A stretch of DNA of 39,477 nucleotides from Planctomycetia bacterium (GTDB taxonomy: Bacteria; Planctomycetota; Planctomycetia; Planctomycetales; Planctomycetaceae). The stretch's first letter is position 1, and each line of letters opens with the position of its first letter. This document shows, one piece after another, positions 1 through 5,555 of this stretch. The stretch lies in assembly GCA_016200145.1 (NCBI GenBank), contig JACQFH010000737.1, positions 1 to 39,477 on the forward strand, read 5' to 3'. A program made the position numbers and the translations under genes. The notes beneath the pieces were generated by a model. The model ran no database searches. It was given only the letters and a program-made list of their open reading frames with translations, and had not been told where the DNA came from.

Positions 1-46
1 CCGGAAGAACAACCGCGATGAGCGCGGTTTCAGATGCCAAAATGGC

Positions 47-194
47 GGTGGGACGGTGGGACGCGGTGGGACAGTCCCACCGAATCCCACCGGGTGACGG
101 TGGTGGTGGGACGGGCCTATATATATAGGCCGTCCCACCCACCACCACCGGCGCGCCGGCGGCGAGGCTTGTCCCAGCGCGCGGTTGTCCCACC
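47..194. repeat. Cluster of GTGGGAC / GTCCCAC words
   Basis: GGTGGGAC occurs at 47-54, 55-62, 65-72 and 105-112. Its complement GTCCCACC occurs at 74-81, 132-139 and 187-194, with near copies at 84-91 and 171-178. That is about nine copies in 150 bases, in both orientations, with no convincing gene across them. Single copies of GTCCCACC recur at 2158-2165 and 2316-2323, inside the small-gene/HNH region. Such spacing resembles iterons or the binding sites of an initiator, partition or regulatory protein. No cognate protein can be named, and the role is inference. Confidence 0.7.
99..149. repeat. Large imperfect palindrome centred on an alternating TA tract
   Basis: A G-rich left arm ends in GGGACGGGCCTATA and a right arm starts with TATAGGCCGTCCCACCC, centred on TATATATATA near 122. 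The arms pair over roughly 20 bases with a one-base bulge and a small offset in the outer GGTGGTGGT/ACCACCACC part. The structure contains two of the GTGGGAC words. It could be a cruciform, a replication or partition site, or a bidirectional terminator. No poly-U run favours the last. Confidence 0.6.
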
Positions 195-222
195 GGCAGA
201 TCCTGGTCCCTTGCGGAGGGGA

Positions 223-699
223 TTACTGCTCGTCAAGGGATTCAACAAATCGTCGGCGCTTGTCGGTGACGTCTGTTTTGATTTCGGGTAATTGCTTGGT
301 GTGCTTCGAATGGATCGCGTGCAAGGCCCGCTTCGCCTTCTCGGCCGTCGGAGTTCTGGGAAACTTTTCGAGAACCTCTTTCAGTTGCGCAACGGCTTTC
401 TGGAGTTCCATCTCAGCAGCCGAGTCCTGCTCGGCGATCGACTTTGTCAGTTCGTCGAGAGATTTACGGACTTCGTCGTCGCCCATGCGCTCGGTTCGTT
501 CCCTGAACAGTTCGACGAGTTGTTTACGCAGCGGCGCGGAACTCGGCACAATCGGAGTAACAGGCCCTTCCGCGGCTATGTCAACCACGGCCGCTTTCCC
601 GGCGTTTTGGTCCCCTGACAAGCGTGACGTGTTCAGCCAGATGGTCGAAACGACAACAGCGAGTCCACAACTGACCGCCAACAGAATTTTGCGTTTCAT
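223..699 (-). CDS. Small exported helical protein, unknown function
   Basis: This encodes a protein of about 158 residues. I chose the ATG at 699 over an upstream in-frame TTG at 705 because GGAGG sits eight bases before it. The first 25 residues are a basic start (MKRK) followed by a hydrophobic run (ILLAVSCGLAVVVSTIWL), so it is exported or membrane-anchored. The rest is charged and helical, with a likely coiled-coil stretch around residues 60-115 rich in E, K, L and Q. No catalytic motif is visible. It lies downstream of a second minus-strand exported protein, with 37 bases between them, so the two are probably co-transcribed. I do not recognise the family. Confidence 0.65.
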   Translation of the reverse strand: MKRKILLAVSCGLAVVVSTIWLNTSRLSGDQNAGKAAVVDIAAEGPVTPIVPSSAPLRKQLVELFRERTERMGDDEVRKSLDELTKSIAEQDSAAEMELQKAVAQLKEVLEKFPRTPTAEKAKRALHAIHSKHTKQLPEIKTDVTDKRRRFVESLDEQ

Positions 700-736
700 G
701 TTCAAAACCTCCGTGAATGGGACAGAAAAGACCGGT

Positions 737-1471
737 TCATTCCAAATCCGTCATCATTTGTACTTTCGGCCGCAATACCCCACTGTGGGTCACGACAGCA
801 GTCGAACGTAGGTTTGCTGAAATTAATCTGGTCGATTGGTCCGCCGTGAGACAGTTCCGCAGTGTTTTCACGTAGATCGAGTCCGCGAGAAACTCTCCGC
901 CAATGCTCACGCGCCGCAAGGGCTGTGACTCGCGAGTGCACTGGCGGACGAGATGGAACCTCGCTTGAAAATCCGACTCATCGACCCACTCCGATTGATA
1001 TTTGCGCCGCAGGTCGTCCACGCGATGAATAAAACGCCGAATGTCGCCTCGGCCGGCAACCGTCAGTTTTCGTTTCTGAACGTCGGTCAATTGACAGGCT
1101 TGATCGAGTGCTTCGATCCGACCATGCAGCTCTGCGGAAAGAACCTCGCACACAGATTCGTCTGTCGCAGCGTTGCCGTGCAGAATTTGATTGAGACTCG
1201 AATCGTCGATACGGACTATCCGCAATTCCTCGTCGAGCGTTGCGTCTTCACCTTGCGGCTGCGCACTGGGCTTGACCCATTCAATCAGCGTTCCATCCAC
1301 GACAAACGAATACCGGAGCTTGCGAGCACCTGGGGCAATCTCAACAGCCAGGGGCGCAGCTCGGACCAAATCATCCGGTGACATTGGCTTCTTAGATTCG
1401 CCTTGGCCGAACGACGACGCATTTATGCTGATCGCGGCCAGCACAAGAAGCGTGGCGAGGAAGACCTTCAT
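737..1471 (-). CDS. Exported protein of a planctomycete LTDxQ...AGRGDI type
   Basis: The protein is about 244 residues. The ATG at 1471 was chosen because it begins a clean signal peptide (MKVFLATLLVLAAISINAS, then a likely cleavage site near FGQG) and has GGGAG upstream. In-frame starts further up would only add a non-signal extension. Around the middle it carries QLTDVQKRKLTVAGRGDIRR followed by FIHRVDDLRRKY. From memory, this helical signature recurs in many exported planctomycete proteins of unknown role. No enzyme motif is seen. It is likely cargo or host sequence rather than phage structure, and precedes the small exported protein at 223-699 on the same strand. Confidence 0.65.
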   Translation of the reverse strand: MKVFLATLLVLAAISINASSFGQGESKKPMSPDDLVRAAPLAVEIAPGARKLRYSFVVDGTLIEWVKPSAQPQGEDATLDEELRIVRIDDSSLNQILHGNAATDESVCEVLSAELHGRIEALDQACQLTDVQKRKLTVAGRGDIRRFIHRVDDLRRKYQSEWVDESDFQARFHLVRQCTRESQPLRRVSIGGEFLADSIYVKTLRNCLTADQSTRLISANLRSTAVVTHSGVLRPKVQMMTDLE

Positions 1472-1487
1472 GCGTTCGGCTCCCACA

Positions 1488-1844
1488 TTATTTCTGGCGC
1501 TCGATTGTGCGCCATTCAACTTGTCCCGAACTGGCCTGCGTCAATTCGAACGACTGCGAACACGTCGAACAGCGAACTGCAATCCGCACGGGCTTCTTGA
1601 ACAACCCCGCGTCTTCTCCAGACAACGTTCCACGACGCAGCGCTTTGGAAATTGTTTCCAAGAACTCCAGGGCTTCGTTGGGCGAATCAGAGATGAACCT
1701 CGAAGGCAGATCGGCGCAGCGGTCACACACTGGTCGGCCCTCCAGAGTAACGGATCGCAGTCGACGCGGATTGTATCGAACAGCGAGCGACGGCGGGAAG
1801 ACGAATGCCGACGTGCGCGAGGCCGCATCGCGGCAGCGACGCAA
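1488..1844 (-). CDS. Small protein with two separated Cys pairs, unknown function
   Basis: This frame encodes up to 118 residues. It has CDRC near residue 40 and CSTC near residue 93, a spacing that could hold a zinc ion. The region between is acidic and helical (SPNEALEFLETISKALRRG). The start is uncertain: the only frame-opening start is a TTG at 1844 just after an upstream stop, with no clear ribosome binding site. The first 20 residues (Arg/Ala/Ser-rich) may therefore not be translated. It ends 17 bases before the next minus-strand gene, which supports a shared transcript. Function unknown. Confidence 0.5.
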   Translation of the reverse strand: MRRCRDAASRTSAFVFPPSLAVRYNPRRLRSVTLEGRPVCDRCADLPSRFISDSPNEALEFLETISKALRRGTLSGEDAGLFKKPVRIAVRCSTCSQSFELTQASSGQVEWRTIERQK

Positions 1845-1976
1845 AATGCGTCAGCGACAGCGATTGCGGCGCGACATCGCGTAGGTACTTCCAGCGCGAG
1901 GCGGCCGTCGACGCCAGCGGGAACAGTCGCACTCATACAGAGAGTTTTCTTTGCCGGTCCGAATTTTTGAGGAGCT

Positions 1977-2348
1977 ATGGTGCAGATCCCGACCTGGAAC
2001 AAGGCGGCAGTCAGCCTCAAATCTCGACTGGAGATCGACTTCCGCAATCAGAAGAACCTGGCTGATCCCTGGTGCCGCGTGGCCCACAGCATGGTCCAGG
2101 GTTGGCGAAACATTCAGAGCCAAGGGCGACTTGGCTACGTCCCCCCACCCCCTAGGAGTCCCACCACATGGACAGAAGCAGTAACCGCAATGAAGGCCTC
2201 GTTTGCCGCCCGCAGACAATCTCGGATGCTCGATCAAACCACGTGGCAATTTTGGGCTCGCCAGATTCGTCCACCGAGCAATCGGTACATTCCGAAACGC
2301 TTCCGAGAGAGGCTCGTCCCACCGGGCGAATCACCGTTGCAAACGTGA
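1977..2348 (+). CDS. Small Trp-rich protein of unknown function
   Basis: This encodes 123 residues. The ATG at 1977 has an excellent GAGGAG four bases upstream. The sequence is basic and rich in tryptophan, in two similar halves. One contains PWCRVAHSMVQGW and the other has TTWTEAVTAMKASF followed by TTWQFWARQI, which suggests a small repeated helical unit. The 3' half overlaps the start of the HNH gene in another frame by about 180 bases. Its stop codon overlaps an internal ATG of that gene (TGATG at 2346-2350). I do not recognise the family. The strong ribosome binding site makes it likely to be translated. Confidence 0.6.
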   Translation: MVQIPTWNKAAVSLKSRLEIDFRNQKNLADPWCRVAHSMVQGWRNIQSQGRLGYVPPPPRSPTTWTEAVTAMKASFAARRQSRMLDQTTWQFWARQIRPPSNRYIPKRFRERLVPPGESPLQT

Positions 2349-2590
2349 TGCAACTCCTGCGGTGGCAGGGCTATCGATGCGCACTTACCGGACGGAAGCT
2401 GACTCCCGATAGGGCCTCCCTCGATCACATCATTCCAGTGCGGAACGGCGGCCGCCACGTTATCGAAAATGCCCAACTCCTGCATCGGGACGTAAACAAG
2501 GCCAAAACGACGATGACGAATGAGCAATTCATTCAACTATGCCGAGATGTCGTGAAACACAACTCCAGCCAGTCGGGAGAGAGCCAATGA
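2168..2590 (+). CDS. HNH endonuclease
   Basis: The 140-residue protein ends in an HNH nuclease domain at about residues 60-125. Visible are C71 in YRCALTG, the DH pair (D86, H87) in SLDHIIPVRNGG, N101 in IENAQLLH, H106 and N110. This is the usual D-H...N...H/N pattern of the metal-binding beta-beta-alpha fold that cuts DNA. The start at 2168 has AGGAG nine bases before it. An alternative start at 2348 (M61) would keep nearly the whole domain and remove the long overlap with the preceding gene. HNH proteins near terminases often assist DNA packaging in siphoviruses, but they also act as homing or restriction nucleases. It overlaps the methyltransferase by ATGA, so the two are co-translated. 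Confidence 0.85.
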   Translation: MDRSSNRNEGLVCRPQTISDARSNHVAILGSPDSSTEQSVHSETLPREARPTGRITVANVMQLLRWQGYRCALTGRKLTPDRASLDHIIPVRNGGRHVIENAQLLHRDVNKAKTTMTNEQFIQLCRDVVKHNSSQSGESQ

Positions 2591-3906
2591 AGATCGAACT
2601 CTGGGAACTTTCACGGATCAAGCCCTACGAAAACAACCCCCGCCTCAACGACGACGCGGTGGCCGCCGTCGCCGCCTCGCTGAAGGAGTTCGGCTTCCGC
2701 CAACCGATCGTCGTCGACGCCGACGGCGTGATCATCGTCGGCCACACCCGCTTCAAGGGCGCCCAGCGGCTGGGGCTGGAGCGAGTGCCCGTTCACGTCG
2801 CAACCGATCTGACGCCCGCGCAGATCAAGGCGTACCGCCTGGCCGACAATCAGACGGCCACGATCGCCGAGTGGAATTACGACCTGCTCCCGATCGAGAT
2901 CGCCGACCTCCAGGGGATGAACTTCAACATCGACCTGCTCGGATTCTCGGCCGACGACCTGGCGAAGATCTTTGACCCCGGAGTGCAGGAAGGCCTGACC
3001 GATGCAGACGCCGTGCCCGAACCGCCCGACGAAGCGACGACCAAACCCGGCGATCTATGGCTGCTCGGTGAGCACCGGCTCTTGTGCGGCGACAGTTCGA
3101 AGCCCGAAGACCTCGACAGGCTGCTCGCCGGCGCCCCGATTCACCTCGTGAACACTGACCCGCCGTACAATGTCCGGGTGGAACCGCGATCGAATAATGC
3201 GATCGCCGCCGGCAATAGCAGTTTCCCCGAGGCGAAGAAGCGCACGCACCACCAGTCGTTCGACGTGGCCCGCCAGGGGGAAAAGAAACCGACCACGAGA
3301 AAACTGCGGGCGAAAGACCGGCAACTCGCTAATGACTTCCTACCGGAAGCTGAGTTCGACCGGCTGCTCCGCGCCTGGTTCGGAAACGTGGCTCGCGTGC
3401 TGTTGCCCGGCCGGGGGTTCTACATCTGGGGCGGGTACGCAAACCTCGGGAACTATCCGCCGGCGCTTAAGGAGTGCGAACTGTATTTCTCGCAGGGAAT
3501 TGTCTGGGACAAGCAGCACCCGGTGCTGACGCGCAAGGATTTCATGGGCTGCTTTGAGCTGGCCTTCTACGGCTGGCGCGAGGGGGCGGCCCACGAATTC
3601 TTCGGGCCGAACAACGCCCTGGACCTGTGGCACGTCAAGAAAGTGAACCCGCAGAACATGGTGCACCTCACCGAGAAGCCGGTCGAGTTGGCCGTGCGGG
3701 CCATTCAGTATTCGTCGCGCACGGGCGAGAACGTGCTCGACCTGTTTGGCGGGTCAGGAAGCACGCTGATCGGCGCACAACAGACGGGACGCAAGGCGTT
3801 CCTGATGGAACTCGACCCGCTGTACTGCGATGTGATTGTGCAGCGCTTCGAGCAATTCACCGGGAAGAAAGCAGAACGGGCTGCGGCTCCCAGGGTCGCG
3901 GCGTGA
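2587..3906 (+). CDS. ParB-like N-terminal domain fused to a beta-class DNA methyltransferase
   Basis: The 439-residue start at 2587 was chosen because its ATG overlaps the HNH stop (ATGA). Residues 1-130 form a ParB/Srx-like domain, with PYENNPRLND, GFRQPIVVDADGVIIVGHTR and RLADNQT. The rest is an N6-adenine/N4-cytosine methyltransferase. Motif IV DPPYNV is at 191-196. The AdoMet-binding motif I, VLDLFGGSGSTL, is near 383-394, followed by the LMELDPLYCDVI segment. Motif IV before motif I is the beta-class order. Such ParB-methylase fusions are common in phages and may protect phage DNA from host restriction. No partner restriction enzyme is recognisable apart from the adjacent HNH gene. The target sequence cannot be read from the gene. 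Confidence 0.93.
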   Translation: MKIELWELSRIKPYENNPRLNDDAVAAVAASLKEFGFRQPIVVDADGVIIVGHTRFKGAQRLGLERVPVHVATDLTPAQIKAYRLADNQTATIAEWNYDLLPIEIADLQGMNFNIDLLGFSADDLAKIFDPGVQEGLTDADAVPEPPDEATTKPGDLWLLGEHRLLCGDSSKPEDLDRLLAGAPIHLVNTDPPYNVRVEPRSNNAIAAGNSSFPEAKKRTHHQSFDVARQGEKKPTTRKLRAKDRQLANDFLPEAEFDRLLRAWFGNVARVLLPGRGFYIWGGYANLGNYPPALKECELYFSQGIVWDKQHPVLTRKDFMGCFELAFYGWREGAAHEFFGPNNALDLWHVKKVNPQNMVHLTEKPVELAVRAIQYSSRTGENVLDLFGGSGSTLIGAQQTGRKAFLMELDPLYCDVIVQRFEQFTGKKAERAAAPRVAA

Positions 3907-3926
3907 CCTCGGCGGACAAATGAAAA

Positions 3927-3952
3927 ACGCCCCACGTCGAATCGTGGGGCGT
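3927..3952. terminator. Hairpin terminator between convergent genes
   Basis: A perfect 10-base-pair stem, ACGCCCCACG / CGTGGGGCGT, encloses a six-base loop. It lies between the stop of the methyltransferase (plus) and the stop of the HARE-HTH-like gene (minus). The AAAAA at 3923-3927 gives a U-run on the minus-strand transcript, so it should work best for the minus-strand operon. On the plus strand the flank is GC-rich. The position between convergent genes supports the call. Confidence 0.8.
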
Positions 3953-3962
3953 CCGGGCCGCT

Positions 3963-4535
3963 CTATTTCGCAGCGAACAGTCCCTTGTCGGTCTTCTTGA
4001 ATCGGGATTCCTTGCCCTTGCCGAGTTCTCTGAGGATTGCCGAATACAGCGTGGCGGCCGGCGTCTTGCCGCCGGGGCTGGTCCACAGTTTCTTGGCCGC
4101 CATCGCCTCGATCAGAGCCTTGGTGGTCATTGGCTCCTTCGCCTCGGCCAGCACCTTGGCCGCCGCATCGAGGCAGGAGAGTTTTCCATGGGCCTTGGCG
4201 GCCTTCGCCGGCTTGCCGGCTTTCGATTCAGACTTCGTGGCCTTCGACTTCGACTTGGTGGCGCTCTTCGACATGTCATTCTCCTCGTCTTGGAAATGGG
4301 GTTCAAAACCTACGGGCTCGACCACCGTGGTCGGTGCCCAACTCGTCACGTGTGTGCCGCGGCATTGGAACCGCCGCGGTTGTCCTTCCTGGTCGGCGAA
4401 CTCGACGTCTTGTTCCGGCCGGTCCAGGCGAACCAAGGCCCGGCATTCGTTGGCCTTCAGCAAGATGCCGGTGACCTCCGGCATCTCGGCGAGGCGGAAT
4501 CTGGTTCCTGGTCGTAGCCATTGCAGGGCGGGCAT
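3963..4535 (-). CDS. Two-part protein ending in a HARE-HTH-like winged helix
   Basis: The open frame is 190 residues. Residues 1-87 are a small unknown domain (RPGTRFRLAEMPEV, CRALVRLDRP). After a Lys/Ser/Ala-rich basic linker (about 88-115), residues 118-190 look like the HARE-HTH winged helix, with LDAAAKVLAEAKEPMTTKAL, a GKTPAATLYSAILREL segment and a final FKKTDKGLFA wing. In known families this domain binds DNA or links DNA recognition to modification. Two starts look usable: ATG 4535 with AAAGGA seven bases before it, and internal ATG 4274 (M88) with GAGGAG six bases before it. The winged helix may therefore also be made alone as about 103 residues. Third gene of a minus-strand operon. 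Confidence 0.75.
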   Translation of the reverse strand: MPALQWLRPGTRFRLAEMPEVTGILLKANECRALVRLDRPEQDVEFADQEGQPRRFQCRGTHVTSWAPTTVVEPVGFEPHFQDEENDMSKSATKSKSKATKSESKAGKPAKAAKAHGKLSCLDAAAKVLAEAKEPMTTKALIEAMAAKKLWTSPGGKTPAATLYSAILRELGKGKESRFKKTDKGLFAAK

Positions 4536-4547
4536 CGGGGCGTCCTT

Positions 4548-4772
4548 TCAATTCACCGGGATGGTCATGATGCGGTATTTGCCATCCGGCATTTCGTGGT
4601 CGACGAGGTGCGCGAACTCGACCCCGGCGGCAGCGATGCGCTCGACCTCGTCGGCGGCCAGGACGAAGTTCCGGGCGTCGAGGAGGATGGCCTTGCCCCC
4701 CGCCGCCTCGGCGTGCTGGAGCGCCGCGAACGCGCTGGGGAATTCAATCGCCTTGAAGGTGATGGTTTTCAT
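4548..4772 (-). CDS. Small conserved-looking phage protein, unknown function
   Basis: This encodes 74 residues. The ATG at 4772 is preceded by AGGAG at seven bases. The sequence is compact and mixed alpha/beta (MKTITFKAIEFPSAFAALQH, then AILLDARNFVLAADE, then GKYRIMTIPVN). That suits a small folded single-domain protein without membrane segment or cysteines. It sits 20 bases after the gene at 4792-5172 and 13 bases before the HARE-HTH-like gene, so the three form one operon. Function not recognised. Confidence 0.65.
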   Translation of the reverse strand: MKTITFKAIEFPSAFAALQHAEAAGGKAILLDARNFVLAADEVERIAAAGVEFAHLVDHEMPDGKYRIMTIPVN

Positions 4773-4791
4773 GGGGTTGCTCCTGGTTTGG

Positions 4792-5172
4792 TTAGGCCTG
4801 CGTGGAGTTGACCGCGTCGCGCAGCCGGTCCCACTCTTCGCTGGTGACCATTTCGTCGTCGCGGGCTTCGAGCAGCGCGCGGGCGGCGGCCACCACCGAG
4901 GGTGATCGGGTTGCGTCGACCGCGGCGGTGATCGCCGCGCGAATCACACCGATCGGCGCCGCGTACGGCAGGCTGATCTCGTAGGTCAGCAAGCGCCCGA
5001 TCTGGCCGTCGAAGGCGTAGATCGCGCACCGCTCGTCGTCGGTGACGAGATGCACCCGTACCGCCGAGGCAGCGTGGTCGCGGCAATCGTTCCGCGGGTT
5101 GGTCGCGGCGAATCCGAGTTCGTCGAGCGTCGCGTGGATGGCTGTTTCTGTCTCTTGGCTGTTCGTTCGCAT
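4792..5172 (-). CDS. Small phage early-type protein, unknown function
   Basis: This encodes 126 residues. The ATG at 5172 follows AAAGGAG at an ideal distance. It is acidic, with two Cys (C30, C49) and alternating helix and strand. It contains AIYAFDGQIGRLLTYEISLP and a helical C-terminus that includes AARALLEARDDEMVTSEEWD. No membrane segment or catalytic motif is visible. It is the first gene of the minus-strand trio. It lies divergently from the late operon, with about 150 bases between, the usual place for an early or regulatory transcript. No helix-turn-helix was recognised, so a repressor role is not claimed. Confidence 0.65.
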   Translation of the reverse strand: MRTNSQETETAIHATLDELGFAATNPRNDCRDHAASAVRVHLVTDDERCAIYAFDGQIGRLLTYEISLPYAAPIGVIRAAITAAVDATRSPSVVAAARALLEARDDEMVTSEEWDRLRDAVNSTQA

Positions 5173-5277
5173 GTTCTTTCTCCTTTATTTGCAATGCCTT
5201 ACGTCGTCTCAACGATCACACAGTTACCTCGGGTTTCCAGACACATCAACCCACATTGATGCGTATTCCACCGGAAT

Positions 5278-5306
5278 TTGACACGTTTTTCACAGGCCAG
5301 TAATGG
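5278..5306 (+). promoter_or_regulatory. Candidate sigma70-type promoter of the late operon
   Basis: A perfect -35 TTGACA at 5278-5283 is followed after 17 bases by TAATGG at 5301-5306, a partial match to TATAAT. It lies in the only large gap (5173-5324) before the packaging and structural genes and points toward them. The poor -10 makes this tentative. A phage activator may be needed. Confidence 0.4.
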
Positions 5307-5324
5307 CCAGAAACAGGCCCCAAA

Positions 5325-5555
5325 TTGCCCTCTGAAATCACCCCCGCGCCGCCCCCCGCGAAGCCGGCGTTGAGTTCGACCGCTTTGTCGCTGCCCGACG
5401 CGGCGGCGCTGCTCAGCAAAGTCAGCGGCGAGCCGATCACAATCGAGATGCTGGAGTCCGACGTCGAGGCCGGCGCCCCGGCCAATCCCGACGGCACGCT
5501 CAATCTGGTGCACTACGCGGCTTGGCTCGTGCGCGAGGTTTCGCGTGGCGATTGA
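5325..5555 (+). CDS. Small protein before TerL; possible small terminase
   Basis: This encodes 76 residues. The only start in frame is TTG at 5325, because a stop (TAA at 5301) lies just upstream. A Pro/Ala-rich leader is followed by a helical domain (LPDAAALLSKVSGEPITIEM) and NPDGTLNLVHYAAWLVREV. The latter resembles the first 60 residues of the next protein, which read RIGDGRHLDLFRYVAWLIHE. That suggests both carry the same small DNA-binding-type fold. Its place directly before the large terminase and the 11-base overlap with it make a small terminase subunit possible. It is very short for one, so this is inference. Confidence 0.55.
   Translation: MPSEITPAPPPAKPALSSTALSLPDAAALLSKVSGEPITIEMLESDVEAGAPANPDGTLNLVHYAAWLVREVSRGD

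Noticed and set aside
1-200. CRISPR-like array in the GTGGGAC cluster
   Set aside because: Units are seven to eight bases, in both orientations, and irregularly spaced; there are no regular spacers or cas genes.
1191-1970. 259-residue plus-strand frame opposite the exported minus-strand genes
   Set aside because: The minus strand has clean signal peptides and ribosome binding sites; this frame is Ser/Arg-rich with no support.
5173-5277. Minus-strand promoter (TTGAGA, 17 bases, AATAAA) for the three-gene operon
   Set aside because: The -10 would sit directly on the ribosome binding site of the first gene, leaving no room for a normal leader.
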